Source of the DNA: Henckelia pumila
Taxonomy: Eukaryota; Streptophyta; Magnoliopsida; Lamiales; Gesneriaceae
Direction: 5' to 3'
Length of the DNA stretch: 64,000 nucleotides
Assembly: GCF_033568475.1 (NCBI RefSeq)
Contig: NC_133121.1
Coordinates: 4,650,001-4,714,000, forward strand
The notes under the pieces are model-generated. The model saw only the letters and a program-made list of their open reading frames with translations, did not search any database and had not been told where the DNA came from. Made by a program: the position numbers and the translations under genes. Shown here one piece after another: positions 33,252-45,634 of the stretch (position 1 is its first letter; the number at the start of each line of letters is the position of its first letter).

Positions 33252-35576
33252 TCAACATAAACCCACCCATTTCTTAAATGACAATGCTGCTTCTCTCTTC
33301 TTCAACTGAGATTCAGTCTGGAATTGTGGTGCTTTGCCTTTATAGAGTGTTTTATGGTACTTCAAGAAAAGAGTGCGATATTTGTATTTGTCTACAAATA
33401 TATTTCCTTTCTCCATCATTTCCACTACTTCATTTGCTCGAACAAAGAATCCACCTCTCACAAATGTGTAAAGTACAGCATCCAAGAGTTCCTGATCAAA
33501 TCTCATTCCACTGGAAAAAGCAAAAGCTTTCATCTCACCCCATAATTCGGTTACCTCAATATATTTCCCACCTATAGCAGAATACCCGGTTACTAGAGAA
33601 TGGAATGTCTGTGCATTGGGGGCATGTCCTAAGCTTATCATCTTCTTCAGAGCCTTCTCGGCGTCTTGCATTAGCCGTTTCTTGCAGAAAAAGTGAATGA
33701 CATTATTCCATTCGTGAACTCCAGATTCCACCACTTGCCCTTCCTTTATTTCCTGTAATAGCTTTCCCATTAAACCAGTTTCTCTGGCCTCCGTAGAACT
33801 TTTGACCAACTCATCAAATGTTCGATGACCACCTCTGGGTATTTTAGACTCTTTCATTTCCTTGAATAGATGAAGTGCCTTTTCAGTATTCTTTTCAAGA
33901 ACCTGGGACTGAATCATTGCCTCATAAGAACTGGCATCTAGCTGCACACCAGCCTTACGAGCATCTCTTATTAATGATGCTACTTCACCCATTCGATTTT
34001 CTTTAAAGTATGCTGTTAGAAGGGATCCATACACCGAGGAACTAGTTCTAATGCCAGCCAATCGCAATTCATCAAGAAGGTCATGCGCCTGATCTAGCCA
34101 TCCAAGGGCAATGCATGAGTTGATAACATTAACCAAAGCTGAATTATCAGCAGACACTGGTGCATCTTCTCTTTCTGCCTTAATTAAAAAATCTGCCAAA
34201 TCCTTTAGTTTACCAGCTTGCAAGAAAGCTTTAACTAACTTCACGTAAGTTTGCTCGGTAGGTCTGAGAATACCTTTTTCACTAGTAATTAATTCAACAT
34301 GCTTCTGTAACTTTGCAATCAACATATTGAGTAAGTCTTTTGCCTTAGCTTCAAGTCTCAAAAACTTTCTGTCCCTTATAAAATCTTCATAAGATAAGAA
34401 ATGATGTCCAAGCAATACAGGTTTTTCAGCTTGATCGGAGTTTTGGTACAAATCCTTTTCAAAATCATCTGGATGAGATGGCATACTACCATTTTCACGA
34501 GTTCCAAATATTAAATTAGCCACACCCAGAGAATTTTGAGCTTTCTTTGCCTTGTGAAGCATCTCCAGTACCATGCCTGATGCAGAATCCAGATCCCCAA
34601 ATTTCAAGTGACAAGAAAGCAGGAAGTTGTAGAATTGCCGAATCTGAATATCAGTTACATTATGAGCTTCTTCAATATGTCTCTTAATCTTTTTGAGATC
34701 CTCTCTTCGACCATTTCTTTCATAAACATGTGCCATGACGATTAACAGTGTTGCATCAGGTTTCATATTTATCCGAGGCATCATTTCAAGGAGTTGTTCT
34801 GCTTTTCGAGTAGTTCCAAACAGAAGTGACCCCGCCAAAGCAATGGTGAATGCAGTTACATTTGGTTTCATGGCAATCAATGGTTCGTTTGCCTTTTTTC
34901 GAGGATCAATCCTACTGTCCTGAAACAAGTAACTTATTTCAAGAGTCAACTCAGCTGCAAGGTAAGCCCCAGACGAATTTTCTGACATATAAGCAATTAT
35001 CGCAGACCAAGCTGCCACAGGTGGGAAATGTTCCATTTCAATCAGCTTTCTCAAAAGGATGGATGAAGGAACTGATAATCCACATTTAGCAAGACCCAAA
35101 GAGAGAAAAATCAAAATCTCCCTGTCAAATAATGTGTGCTTGTTCTCTCCAAAAGCTTTATCCACCAAACCATAAGCTCTCTCAATCCATTGAAGGTCTG
35201 AAGTCTCAGTCAAACTTGAAATTAACTTGGTCACAGTAGATTTCCTGGCAAACCCTTCAACTCGCATGTGCTTCTCATGCAAATCCCATGCATCATTAAG
35301 TCTGCGCTCATCAATTGCATTCTCCAACTCCTCATGAAGTTTACCCAAGTCACGAGCCCGGACTAAAACGGTTCCAGCAACAGTTGAAAAATGGCACGAT
35401 AGATGCATCAAGCCATGATAAATCTTTGAGTAGCTCGGCCTCCTGTATGAATAAGTAAAATACTTGTGGCCACTTCCTACCTCCTTACCCCAGATAGAAA
35501 TTCTTCCAATAAAACTTGGCAAAAACTTCGAGGAATAATTCGTTGTTCTATGGCTTACTTCTCTGAGAAGTGCCAT
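33252..35576 (-). CDS. Pentatricopeptide repeat protein, single exon, probably mitochondrial
   Basis: An intronless frame of 774 residues. The N-terminus (MALLREVSHRTTNYSSKFLP, rich in S, R and Y, poor in acids) looks like an organelle transit peptide. Degenerate P-type PPR motifs follow, for example KPNVTAFTIALAGSLLFGTT, KPDATLLIVMAHVYERNGRR, TEQTYVKLVKAFLQAGKLKD, TSSSVYGSLLTAYFKENRMG and DASSYEAMIQSQVLEKNTEK. No E, DYW or SMR tail is present; it ends FKKWVGLC. Family members bind organelle RNA. From memory it resembles Arabidopsis At1g03100 (mitochondrial), but that is not verified here. The ATG at 35576 is the first in frame and opens the transit peptide. The gene converges with GUX, with about 650 bp between stop codons. 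Intact. Confidence 0.93.
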   Translation of the reverse strand: MALLREVSHRTTNYSSKFLPSFIGRISIWGKEVGSGHKYFTYSYRRPSYSKIYHGLMHLSCHFSTVAGTVLVRARDLGKLHEELENAIDERRLNDAWDLHEKHMRVEGFARKSTVTKLISSLTETSDLQWIERAYGLVDKAFGENKHTLFDREILIFLSLGLAKCGLSVPSSILLRKLIEMEHFPPVAAWSAIIAYMSENSSGAYLAAELTLEISYLFQDSRIDPRKKANEPLIAMKPNVTAFTIALAGSLLFGTTRKAEQLLEMMPRINMKPDATLLIVMAHVYERNGRREDLKKIKRHIEEAHNVTDIQIRQFYNFLLSCHLKFGDLDSASGMVLEMLHKAKKAQNSLGVANLIFGTRENGSMPSHPDDFEKDLYQNSDQAEKPVLLGHHFLSYEDFIRDRKFLRLEAKAKDLLNMLIAKLQKHVELITSEKGILRPTEQTYVKLVKAFLQAGKLKDLADFLIKAEREDAPVSADNSALVNVINSCIALGWLDQAHDLLDELRLAGIRTSSSVYGSLLTAYFKENRMGEVASLIRDARKAGVQLDASSYEAMIQSQVLEKNTEKALHLFKEMKESKIPRGGHRTFDELVKSSTEARETGLMGKLLQEIKEGQVVESGVHEWNNVIHFFCKKRLMQDAEKALKKMISLGHAPNAQTFHSLVTGYSAIGGKYIEVTELWGEMKAFAFSSGMRFDQELLDAVLYTFVRGGFFVRANEVVEMMEKGNIFVDKYKYRTLFLKYHKTLYKGKAPQFQTESQLKKREAALSFKKWVGLC

Positions 35577-36174
35577 TTCCTCAATCTACTCACGCGGACA
35601 TTTCGTCAAACATCATAACTGCATCAAATGCAAGAAAATCTCAAAGATTGAATTTTGGAAAGAATTTTCATACTTAGTCGTCTGCCTAAACAACTGACTG
35701 ATTATGAATTAAAGTTGACCAGGAAAGTAGGCCAAATTGAGCACCGAATTGGGCTGGAAGATGAAGTAAACTACGTGACTGGAATAAATTTGATATCAAA
35801 ATTTATCAAAGAATCGCCGCATTGATTATATAACAGAGTATTTGATGTCTCGAAATGCTTAAAAATTATAAGGATAACCAAAACAAGGTTGGAAACTTGA
35901 AGATCAATACTTTTTCAAAACTGGCATACGGCATTCTTTTTATTTATTTATTTATTTTTACAGTCACATTCATATTTCATATTTGGGAAAATTAGATTTT
36001 TTTTGTCATATATGTTGTCATATTTAAAACAAAAGTACAATAACTTGGATATGGGTATCTTGGGTATTGGTTTTAAAGGTTAAAATAATATTTTTGACAT
36101 AAAAATATATAAAAAAAATTTCTATGAGATGATTTTACAAACAGAGACAGACCTAATCTTAAAGCTAGATTAGG

Positions 36175-36218
<44 letters not shown>

Positions 36219-36653
36219 TAGGGTCCAATATGATAAATATATAGATAGTCTTTTTTTTTTCTTTTTTCTTTTTCGCTTATCTATTGTTTGATATGGGCTC
36301 ACTACAATTTCAAATGGAGTTTTAGAAATTTCAATGTCTGACAATTATATTGGATGGATAGTAAACTGTATAATAAATATAAATTCAATTTATATTAGTA
36401 AGTTTTACTAGAAATAAAATTAACAATATTTAATTATCATATCACAACTAGATAGTGAAGTAGTTACTTTCGGGATTGCAGCGTTCGCTGTCACTGACAA
36501 CGGACACTGCACATTGGCAGCGTCCGCTCTCTCTGGCAGCGAATTATTCGGTGTTTAAATTGGACATGATTTTATGTAAAATTCAGTCTAATTAATTTTC
36601 AATATAAAGATTCATCTCCTCATATTTGATATTACAATATTAAATTCATTATA
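35577..36653. other. PPR upstream region and AT-rich spacer
   Basis: 35577-35900 is likely promoter and leader of the PPR gene. 36060-36165 has weak remains of the GAGACGGTCTC MITE. 36175-36220 is a TA repeat. 36480-36545 is a short GC-rich block with three GGCAGCG/GCAGCG words of unknown origin. Confidence 0.4.
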
Positions 36654-37041
36654 GACACCGTTTGGTTTGAGGTATGATATAAGTAATATATAAATAATTA
36701 GTATAATGTAATAAAAAATAAATAAGAAACGATAGTTAAAATTGTATTGGATTTGATTGATAGATTATGGTTTATTTGATTTGATTGATTAAATTTTATA
36801 TAAAAATGTTAAATGACTATTTTGTCTTTTTAACAATAAATAAAATAAAAATTATATTATTTATAAGGGATAATATAGTAATTTGAATTCAATGATTTGA
36901 TTGATGTGAGATAAATAACTAATGATTTGATTGATGTAAAATAAATAGTTAATATATAGATAAATAATATGATGAGAAGAACGTAGGATGAGATGAGATG
37001 AGTTGTACATATATTAGTAATATCGTGAACAGAACGGTGCC
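36654..37041. mobile_element. Tourist/Harbinger-like MITE
   Basis: 388 bp. The left end is GACACCGTTTGGTTTGAGG and the complemented right end is GGCACCGTTCTGTTCACG. The flanking 3-bp sites are ATA and TTA, compatible with a mutated TTA target. Interior repeats GATTTGATTGAT words and has no ORF. Confidence 0.6.
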
Positions 37042-38520
37042 TTATTGAACTAATTTAATCTTAGATTCATAATAAAAAGTGAAAATAATGTGTATTAAAT
37101 TATAAAAAGATAACCCATATTTTTTAAATAATATAAAAAAGTTAACTCTTCAATGTAATTAATTAAAAAATAATATAAAAATAATCCACCGGCATTAGAT
37201 CTCATGTGCTTAATTCTTTATATATATATATATATTGTAATATAAGCTAATATTCTCTATTAAGTTTAGAAAACTAACCTAATAAAAATTAGTTTTTATA
37301 TCATTATTATGATATTGATATTTGATACATTTAAAAATATATGAAAAAAATAAATGATATATAAATTTAGAGACTAAAAAATTTCATAATATGTATAGTT
37401 GATAATTTGGCAAATCTTTTGTTATAAATTTTATGCACGTAAAATTTAGCTTCTCCTGAGAAAAAATCCTGGTTGTCACTTCTCACAAATCAATTTGGTG
37501 AGAATAATTTTTTATCTGAGTAAACCATGAAAAAGTATTACTATATATATCAAATATATTGATTTTATCATAATATGAACATGATTGACTTATCTCACGG
37601 ATATAAGATTAATCGGATGATAGAATGTCTCTCGTGTGTCTTTGAACAAAAGGTGAAAGTCGATGACTCAATTGCATTGAAAATGTTTGACTTGTATGTT
37701 AGAGTGACTTGTGTTTGTTGAATGTCTGACTCGAACAAAGCAAAATGACATTTTCTTGTTGGCGACCAACCTTTTTACATAGATTGGATCGTGTGACATA
37801 TGACCCAATTAAACGAAAAACTAATACGAACATCTTCTTGATATCTATTGATTATGTGACTACCGATCAAACGTTCTACTATTCTACCAACACAAACACT
37901 CATTTTCTTCTATTTGTTCGAAACATGGGCTGAATCAAGTGTTTTTCGAAGTCAAAGTTATGGTATCATCTATGTAACTTATGAATATGATAAAAAGAAA
38001 ATAGTTCGTTGATATTTTTAAGAGCTTGTAAATTTTTTTAAAAAAAACTTTATTGAGCTTGAGTATTCAATGATGAATTAGGATATTAAAGCTCTAGACC
38101 GACTCAAACTCATGCAAAACAACTCGAATCAAGGTACTTGCAAACTTGATTAAAGCCAATGAATCGTTACCAAATATAATACCCTTAAAGGGAACATCAA
38201 ACTAGTCCTACAACTATTCTCATTAGCTTATGTTGGCATCTATGATAACTTCAATTATGAGGTTTGTAATTTTTTCAATTGGCATTGATGGGATTCATTT
38301 AAAAACAGGACAAAATTTTTATATATTTTTTTAGTGAATTGAATTCGAGGATATTTTCTCCCTTCAAACAAATGTGATGAATCTAATGTAACATCCAACA
38401 TTCATTTGGTGTGTCGGACCCGTAGGATCACAAAATGTGTGAATCCTACACCAAAAGAAGCGTGTATCACATAATCACCCAAAGAAGTATAACTAACCTT
38501 GCTTTTTATGTTATAACGAG
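37042..38520. other. AT-rich spacer with one decayed MITE
   Basis: About 37447-37640 is a degenerate GAGACGGTCTC-family copy (CCATGAAAAAGTATTACTAT, then TATCTCACGGATATAAGA). The rest holds no gene I can recognise. Confidence 0.45.
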
Positions 38521-39177
38521 TAAGGGCATTCCACAATGGCTAGACCTGGCCACGGGCCGGTTTTGATCCGGTTCCGGGTCGGAACCGCCGGGTACGGGTT
38601 GGTATTTTACCAACAGTTAATCGGCCCGCCCTTGGCCGGTTTCGGTTCGGGTTGGTGAACCGGCGGTTCCGGTCCGAGTTCGGTTAACCGCCGATTTCGG
38701 GTCCGGGTCAACTCTTGTTTTTTTTAAAAAAATAATATTTTTTTAAAAAAAAAACTTTAACAATTAAGCTTTAAAAACTCTATCAAATATTTTATTATCT
38801 CAATAAAAACTATATATAAATTTATTAAATAAAAATATATATATTTAAACTTTTAACATCTTTTAATATTATATTTATTCAATAAAAAATATATGACATT
38901 TCAACTTTCAACATTTTATATTAAAAACTATATTTATCTCAATAAAAAAATATATTATATTTATTAAATAAAAAATATATTACATTTCTTATATTAAAAA
39001 TTATATATATTTCAATAAAAAATTTATTACATTTATTCAATAAAAAATATATTATATTTCAAATTTCAAAATTTTATATTAAAAAATATATCTATCTCTT
39101 ACATTTCAATTTAAACATCTTGTATACAAAATTTATTACATTTAATTATTTTCAATCAGATTCTAATGTCAAATGAT

Positions 39178-39250
39178 CTATTGGCCTAGTGACAAGAGTT
39201 ATGTGTCAATACCAATTGGTCTTGGGTTCAAATCCAATATGTGTAGGTTT
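39178..39250 (+). mobile_element. Possible SINE or tRNA-like fragment
   Basis: Contains an A-box-like TTGGCCTAGTGACAAG and a B-box GGTTCAAATCC preceded by GGTCTTG, similar to the B-box region of the SINE at 6931. No A-tail or target duplication was found, so it may be a fragment. Confidence 0.4.
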
Positions 39251-39255
39251 TAAAT

Positions 39256-39288
39256 ATCCATGGCTGAATGGTTAAAGTGCCCCAACTC
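39256..39288 (+). pseudogene. trnI-CAU: Plastid trnI-CAU-like fragment
   Basis: ATCCATGGCTGAATGGTTAA, followed by AGTGCCCCAACTC, closely matches the 5' half of plastid trnI-CAU as I remember it, with one extra C and one transition. The anticodon stem and 3' half are missing. It could be plastid DNA inserted in the nucleus, or plastid-derived sequence carried by mitochondrial DNA, given the cox2 copy 200 bp away. It is not functional. Confidence 0.45.
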
Positions 39289-39447
39289 AACATCAACTGA
39301 TTATTATATCATTTGCTATCTCGAAAAAGTATTTTCTTTCTTACCGGAGGTCGTGAGGCGCTCTTATAGCCCGCCCCTCCCAGACGAGTAATGCAGTCAA
39401 TGGCCAGAAGGTTATGTTCGATTCATCCCAGACGGGTTTCATAAAAA

Positions 39448-39482
39448 AACCGTGACCGGACTGGTCCAGTCCGGTCACGGTT
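39448..39482. repeat. 35-bp perfect palindrome
   Basis: 17-bp arms (one reads AACCGTGACCGGACTGG) surround a single T. It lies directly against the left border of the cox2 copy and overlaps the left 33-bp direct repeat. Confidence 0.9.
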
Positions 39483-39501
39483 CCGGGTCAAACCCGTTGA
39501 C
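39469..39501. repeat. Left 33-bp direct repeat flanking the cox2 copy
   Basis: Begins GTCCGGTCACGG and ends GGGTCAAACCCGTTGAC. It matches 52044-52076 at 30 of 33 positions in the same orientation. The two copies bracket the mitochondrial DNA, as a target duplication or repeat-mediated insertion would. Confidence 0.75.
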
Positions 39502-39502
39502 G

Positions 39503-39629
39503 ACCTAATTCTGGATCATCTTCTGGAATCGTATAACTATCAAAAGTGAGTGACTGTTCATCGGAACTGTTATAGTCCGAATACTCATAAGTCCAATACC
39601 ATTGGTGTCCAATAGCTTTGATAGTAATG
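39503..39629 (-). pseudogene. cox2: NUMT: middle part of mitochondrial cox2
   Basis: Read on the minus strand the frame gives [20 protein letters not shown], then [22 protein letters not shown]. This is the unmistakable centre of plant mitochondrial cytochrome c oxidase subunit 2. The frame is open. It is colinear with the upstream cox2 piece at 51887-52043, but about 55-60 bp of cox2 between the two are absent and replaced by 12 kb of LTR DNA. It is a nuclear insertion of mitochondrial DNA, not a gene: no start, no C-terminus with its copper-binding residues, no promoter. Confidence 0.93.
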
Positions 39630-42499
39630 TGAAACGCCCTAAAACTACTAAATGCGGAAAAACTTTTTTCTTTTTTTTTATGCTATACTATATACATATA
39701 CGCCCATACATATATGTATAAACTTTAAAAATAATATTACAAATAATAACTCGCTTAATAAAATAATAAACATTTATTTGATAAAATCTTGAGTCATGCA
39801 ATAGATAAAATAATGTCTATAATAAAAATTTATAACTTATGTCTACTAAAATCATGAAAAATCAATAAGTAATCATAACCACTGAAAACATAAAAATATC
39901 CTAAATAAATAACTCATGCATAAATAAAACTCTAGCGAGACGGTCACGGGGCCACTGCCATGCTCGCTCATACGTCCTCGCCACCGGTAGGAGCTACATC
40001 ATACTCACCTGCACCATATAAGCGTAGTGAGCCTAGAGGCTCAATATGTCTAATACTTTATAACAAGGTTAAAAATAATGCATCACGTAAATACTAATAC
40101 ATATACATGTACATGAGCATGCGTGGAAACATTTTTCATAACATAAATGCTTAATCATAAATCTTATACATAACATAACTTTCTTCATCATACATAACAT
40201 AATTGAGCATGTCATAAACATAAAAACTGTGTATGGTCATATCCATGAATGTGACTAATAACTGTGCCGACTGATCAGTCTAAAGAACCATCGTACGTAG
40301 CGGTGGATAAATCCACCTCTATGCTGGTAGTAAACTACCTCTGTGCCAGTGGTAAAACCCACTTCTATGCCGGTAGTAGAACTACCTCTGTGTCAGTGGT
40401 AAAACCCACTTCTATGCTGTCACATCACTTCAATTTCCATAAAAATATTTTTCATGCTCAAATCTTAATCATAAACACATCATAAAATATTTCATGTATG
40501 CATGCACTTAAAATATGTCCGTAATATATATTTAATTAATTTTAATAATAAATATACTTTTACTTAAAATAGACTTCATGCATAAAAATAATTAAATATA
40601 TATTCCGAACTTAGTTTATTTTCATGGATTGGTCCAGACTGCTGGTCTCTCTACTAACCCCTTAACTGACTTAAAGCCTGTTAACTAACTTAAAGCCCAT
40701 AATTAAATAATTAATTTTAAAAATTATAATTTTTACTAAAATAAAATACTTAAATGTTATTGGGCTTAAATAAAAATATTTAGGCCCAATAACTAATTAA
40801 TTCATAAAAATTCCTAGACTGACCCAATAAAATCACTGACTAGCCCAAAAATTCCAATGGGCCCACGGGCCCATAAAATTATTGGGTTAACTTAAAAATA
40901 ATTTAAAAATCCTAAATAAAATTAATTGGAAGCCCAAATAATTTTATTTCTAATTAAATGGCCCAAAAATCCAATTAAAACATTAAACATTTTAAAATTA
41001 AAATACTCGAGCCCGGCCCACCTAGCCCGGACCCGGACATGCCTGACCCGACCCTAGACCCTACTGAACCGACCCACTACCCTGACCCGACCCGGAACCA
41101 CCCAGAACCCCCCTACCCGACACCCCCCCTCTCCTTGCCCTCGGCTGCGCGAGCAGCAGCCTTCCGGGGCAGTTGCCGCCGTGCTCCGGCCGTCCACTGG
41201 CCGGAGCACCACCACCTACCTCTAGCCCTCTTCAAGACGTTTCCAACCATGTAAGAACCAGCCCAAACCATCAAGTATAGAGGGAGAACGAAGCTCCGCA
41301 AAACTGCCTACCCGCAGCTCGCGCGCAGACAGGAGCAGCTGTGGCGTTTTGCTTCGTTCTCGAGATTCCGACCACCTAAAATCGCGAAACCAATTGGAAA
41401 ACTCAGCCAACATCTAGTAGGTTCCAACCCAACAAACCTCACCCAAAATAGTGGCCTGAGGAGGGATAACGAAGTCTTCTCCCTCAGAACACAAATCTGT
41501 GCGATCTGGTGCACTAGAGGAGAAGTGCTTCGTTTCAGACCAACCATGGACAAAACCAACAGGACCACACGACCACAAGGACCCTAAGACATGCCCTCAG
41601 ATGTGGATTAGCCGCCTGGACCTTTACCATGCATAAAAAACGTGATCATACTCATGAAAGATCAAGCAAAACGTGAGAAAAAGGAAAGGAAAATACCATC
41701 TGCATATACTTCTGAACAACAAACATATATACCACAAACTTTCTGCTGTAAAAACCAAAATAATAGCTTATATGGTGTTGAGAAAAGAATTAAACATGCC
41801 TTTCGTAATTATTTGACAACGAACGATGCGTTTACGGGACTCCAGGACGACGAACCTCCAAAATAACTCAAAGAACTCAAAGCTTTCGGCTATGGGGCTG
41901 TTGTTTCTGTTGAAGCCGATGAAGGAGAAGGTGAGGGAGAGGATGGAGGCGGCTTAGACGTGAGTTTAGAGTGTAGGGTTTGGTTTAGGATAATTTTTTT
42001 TGTATAATAAATATTAACTAAATAATATAGATAATATACCATAGAAAAATATAATTTAAAACTCTCTAATAATAATAAAAATTTGATAAAATATCTCCTA
42101 ATCTCGAAATTATTAAATAGGCAAATTTTAAAAATTAATAAAAGTCAATAAAGAGACTAATTTTGGCTAAAAATAGCCCCTTAAATAAATATATAACTAA
42201 ATACTAAAATTTTCTTGACAAAATACCTTAAAATATTATTTTAAGGCTCATAAAACTCATAAAATATTTTTGGCTAAATATTTTGGTATCTCGTCCGTCC
42301 ACGGTCCCGTCTACGCGATCAAAACCAATTAATTTTCATAAATCACAAAAATCACTAATTTTGGGTTAAATGCTAAAATAACTTAAATCATGCATATAAA
42401 TCACATAATAACACATAAATTCATTTAACCCTTATTTTAAAAATTAATTTCTCCTAATTATGCATTCGAATTTACGTATTAAAATTTCCTGGTGTTACA
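39630..42499 (-). mobile_element. LTR A of a Ty3-type element (minus)
   Basis: 2870 bp. On its sense (minus) strand it starts TGTAACACCAGG and ends GGGCGTTTCA, so it has TG...CA ends with short inverted termini. Landmarks in sense order: AAACCCTA telo-box-like words after an AT-rich stretch; a GC-rich CCGG/GGGTCGGGTC block; a hairpin array (40302-40418 on this copy); and AAGCGTAGTGAGCC-type words (complement at 40020). Nearly identical to LTR B. No protein is encoded. Confidence 0.85.
40302..40418 (-). repeat. Five-hairpin array in LTR A
   Basis: Same array as described for LTR D (51098-51214), in the opposite orientation. Five short inverted repeats are separated by 8-base spacers of the type TCTRTGCC. 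Confidence 0.85.
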
Positions 42500-42766
42500 A
42501 TTCTCCCCCCCTTAAATTGAATTTCGTCCTCGAAATTCGACGGAATCTGTCTGGGAGGCATTCTGTACCACCACATATTTCTTTACGTAAATCGCAATGC
42601 ATAACTAAGGGTTTCAAAAGTCTTACTGAACATGAAATACTTAAAATTAATACATATGCTCCTTCTAAATCTTATTAAAACATTTAAAACTTACAGACCA
42701 GTAGCAGGATTTCTGAGCTTCACGTGGCAGATGGACACCCTCCGAGGACCGTGCTCTGATACCAAT
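42500..42766 (-). mobile_element. Minimal internal domain between LTR A and LTR B
   Basis: Only 267 bp. On the minus strand it holds the tRNA-Met-type primer site TTGGTATCAGAGCAC (about 42765-42751), the element leader, the first gag codons (MPPRQ), and then directly the last codons of pol with the polypurine tract. Almost all gag and pol are deleted, with a GAT microhomology at the junction. The deletion is the same in the second unit. Confidence 0.85.
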
Positions 42767-45634
42767 TGAAACGCCCTAGAACTACTAAATGCGGAAAAAC
42801 TTTTTTCTTTTTTTTTTATGCTATACTATATACATATACGCCCATACATATATGTATAAACTTTAAAAATAATATTACAAATAATAACTCGCTTAATAAA
42901 ATAATAAACATTTATTTGATAAAATCTTGAGTCATGCAATAGATAAAATAATGTCTATAATAAAAATTTATAACTTATGTCTACTAAAATCATGAAAAAT
43001 CAATAATTAATCATAACCACTGAAAACATAAAAATATCCTAAATAAATAACTCATGCATAAATAAAACTCTAGCGAGACGGTCACGGGGCCACTGCCATG
43101 CTCGCTCATACGTCCTCGCCACCGGTAGGAGCTACATCATACTCACCTGCACCATATAAGCGTAGTGAGCCTAGAGGCTCAACATGTCTAATCCTTTATA
43201 ACAAGGTTAAAAATAATGTATCACGTAAATACTAATACATATACATGTACATGAGCATGCGTGGAAACATTTTTCATAACATAAATGCTTAATCATAAAT
43301 CTTATACATAACATAACTTTCTTCATCATACATAACATAATTGAGCATGTCATAAACATAAAAACTGTGTATGGTCATATCCATGAATGTGACTAATAAC
43401 TGTGCCGACTGATCAGTCTAAAGAACCATCGTACGTGGCGGTGGATAAATCCACCTCTATGCTGGTAGTAAACTACCTCTGTGCCAGTGGTAAAACCCAC
43501 TTCTATGCCGGTAGTAGAACTACCTCTGTGTCAGTGGTAAAACCCACTTCTATGCTGTCACATCACTTCAATTTCCATAAAAATATTTTTCATGCTCAAA
43601 TCTTAATCATAAACACATCATAAAATATTTCATGTATGCATGCACTTAAAATATGTCCGTAATATATATTTAATTAATTTTAATAATAAATATACTTTTA
43701 CTTAAAATAGACTTCATGCATAAAAATAATTAAATATATATTCCGAACTTAGTTTATTTTCATGGATTGGTCCAGACTGCTGGTCTCTCTACTAACCCCT
43801 TAACTGACTTAAAGCCTGTTAACTAACTTAAAGCCCATAATTAAATAATTAATTTTAAAAATTATAATTTTTACTAAAATAAAATACTTAAATGTTATTG
43901 GGCTTAAATAAAAATATTTAGGCCCAATAACTAATTAATTCATAAAAATTCCTAGACTGACCCAATAAAATCACTGACTAGCCCAAAAATTCCAATGGGC
44001 CCACGGGCCCATAAAATTATTGGGTTAACTTAAAAATAATTTAAAAAGCCCAAATAAAATTAATTGGAAGCCCAAATAATTTTATTTCTAATTAAATGGC
44101 CAAAAATCCAATTAAAACATTAAACATTTTAAAATTAAAATACTCGAGCCCGGCCCACCTAGCCCGGACCCGGACATGCCTGACCCGACCCTAGACCCTA
44201 CTGAACCGACCCACTACCCTGACCCGACCCGGAACCACCCAGAACCCCCTACCCGACACCCCCCCTCTCCTTGCCCTCGGCTGCGCGAGCAGCAGCCTTC
44301 CGGGGCAGTTGCCGCCGTGCTCCGGCCGTCCACTGGCCGGAGCACCACCACCTACCTCTAGCCCTCTTCAAGACGTTTCCAACCATGTAAGAACCAGCCC
44401 AAACCATCAAGTATAGAGGGAGAACGAAGCTCCGCAAAACTGCCTACCCGCAGCTCGCGCGCAGACAGGAGCAGCTGTGGCGTTTTGCTTCGTTCTCGAG
44501 ATTCCGACCACCTAAAATCGCGAAACCAATTGCAAAACTCAGCCAACATCTAGTAGGTTCCAACCCAACAAACCTCACCCAAAATAGTGGCCTGAGGAGG
44601 GAGAACGAAGCCTTCTCCCTCAGAACACAAATCTGTGCGATCTGGTGCACTAGAGGAGAAGTGCTTCGTTTCAGACCAACCATGGACAAAACCAACAGGA
44701 CCACACGACCACAAGGACCCTAAGACATGCCCTCAGATGTGGATTAGCCGCCTGGACCTTTACCATGCATAAAAAACGTGATCATACTCATGAAAGATCA
44801 AGCAAAACGTGAGAAAAAGGAAAGGAAAATACCATCTGCATATACTTCTGAACAACAAACATATATACCACAAACTTTCTGCTGTAAAAACCAAAATAAT
44901 AGCTTATATGGTGTTGAGAAAAGAATTAAACATGCCTTTCGTAATTATTTGACAACGAACGATGCGTTTACGGGACTCCGGGACGACGAACCTCCAAAAT
45001 AACTCAAAGAACTCAAAGCTTTCGGCTATGGGGCTGTTGTTTCTGTTGAAGCCGATGAAGGAGAAGGTGAGGGAGAGGATGGAGGCGTTTTGACGTGAGT
45101 TTAGAGTGTAGGGTTTGGTTTAGGATAATTTTTGTTGTATAATAAATATTAACTAAATAATATAGATAATATACCATAGAAAAATATAATTTAAAACTCT
45201 CTAATAATAATAAAAATTTGATAAAATATCTCCTAATCTCGAAATTATTAAATAGGCAAATTTTAAAAATTAATAAAAGTCAATAAAGAGACTAATTTTG
45301 GCTAAAAATAGCCCCTTAAATAAATATATAACTAAATACTAAAATTTTCTTGACAAAATACCTTAAAATATTATTTTAAGGCTCATAAAACTCATAAAAT
45401 ATTTTTGGCTAAATATTTTGGTATCTCGTCCGTCCACGGTCCCGTCTACGCGATCAAAACCAATTAATTTCCATAAATCACAAAAATCACTAATTTTGGG
45501 TTAAATGCTAAAATAACTTAAATCATGCATATAAATCACATAATAACACATAAATTCATTTAACCCTTATTTTAAAAATTAATTTCTCCTAATTATGCAT
45601 TCGAATTTACGTATTAAAATTTCCGGGTGTTACA
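42767..45634 (-). mobile_element. LTR B of a Ty3-type element (minus)
   Basis: 2868 bp, nearly identical to LTR A, differing by scattered substitutions and small indels. With its internal piece it forms the second of two 3.14-kb tandem units. Its hairpin array is at 43440-43556. Confidence 0.85.
43440..43556 (-). repeat. Five-hairpin array in LTR B
   Basis: Copy of the array described for LTR D, opposite orientation. Stems are unchanged. Confidence 0.85.

Noticed and set aside
40264..40485. A 73-codon frame repeated at four places (40264, 43402, complement of 47110 and 51252)
   Set aside because: It is antisense to the LTR and merely reads through the hairpin array. It is conserved only because the LTR copies are nearly identical.
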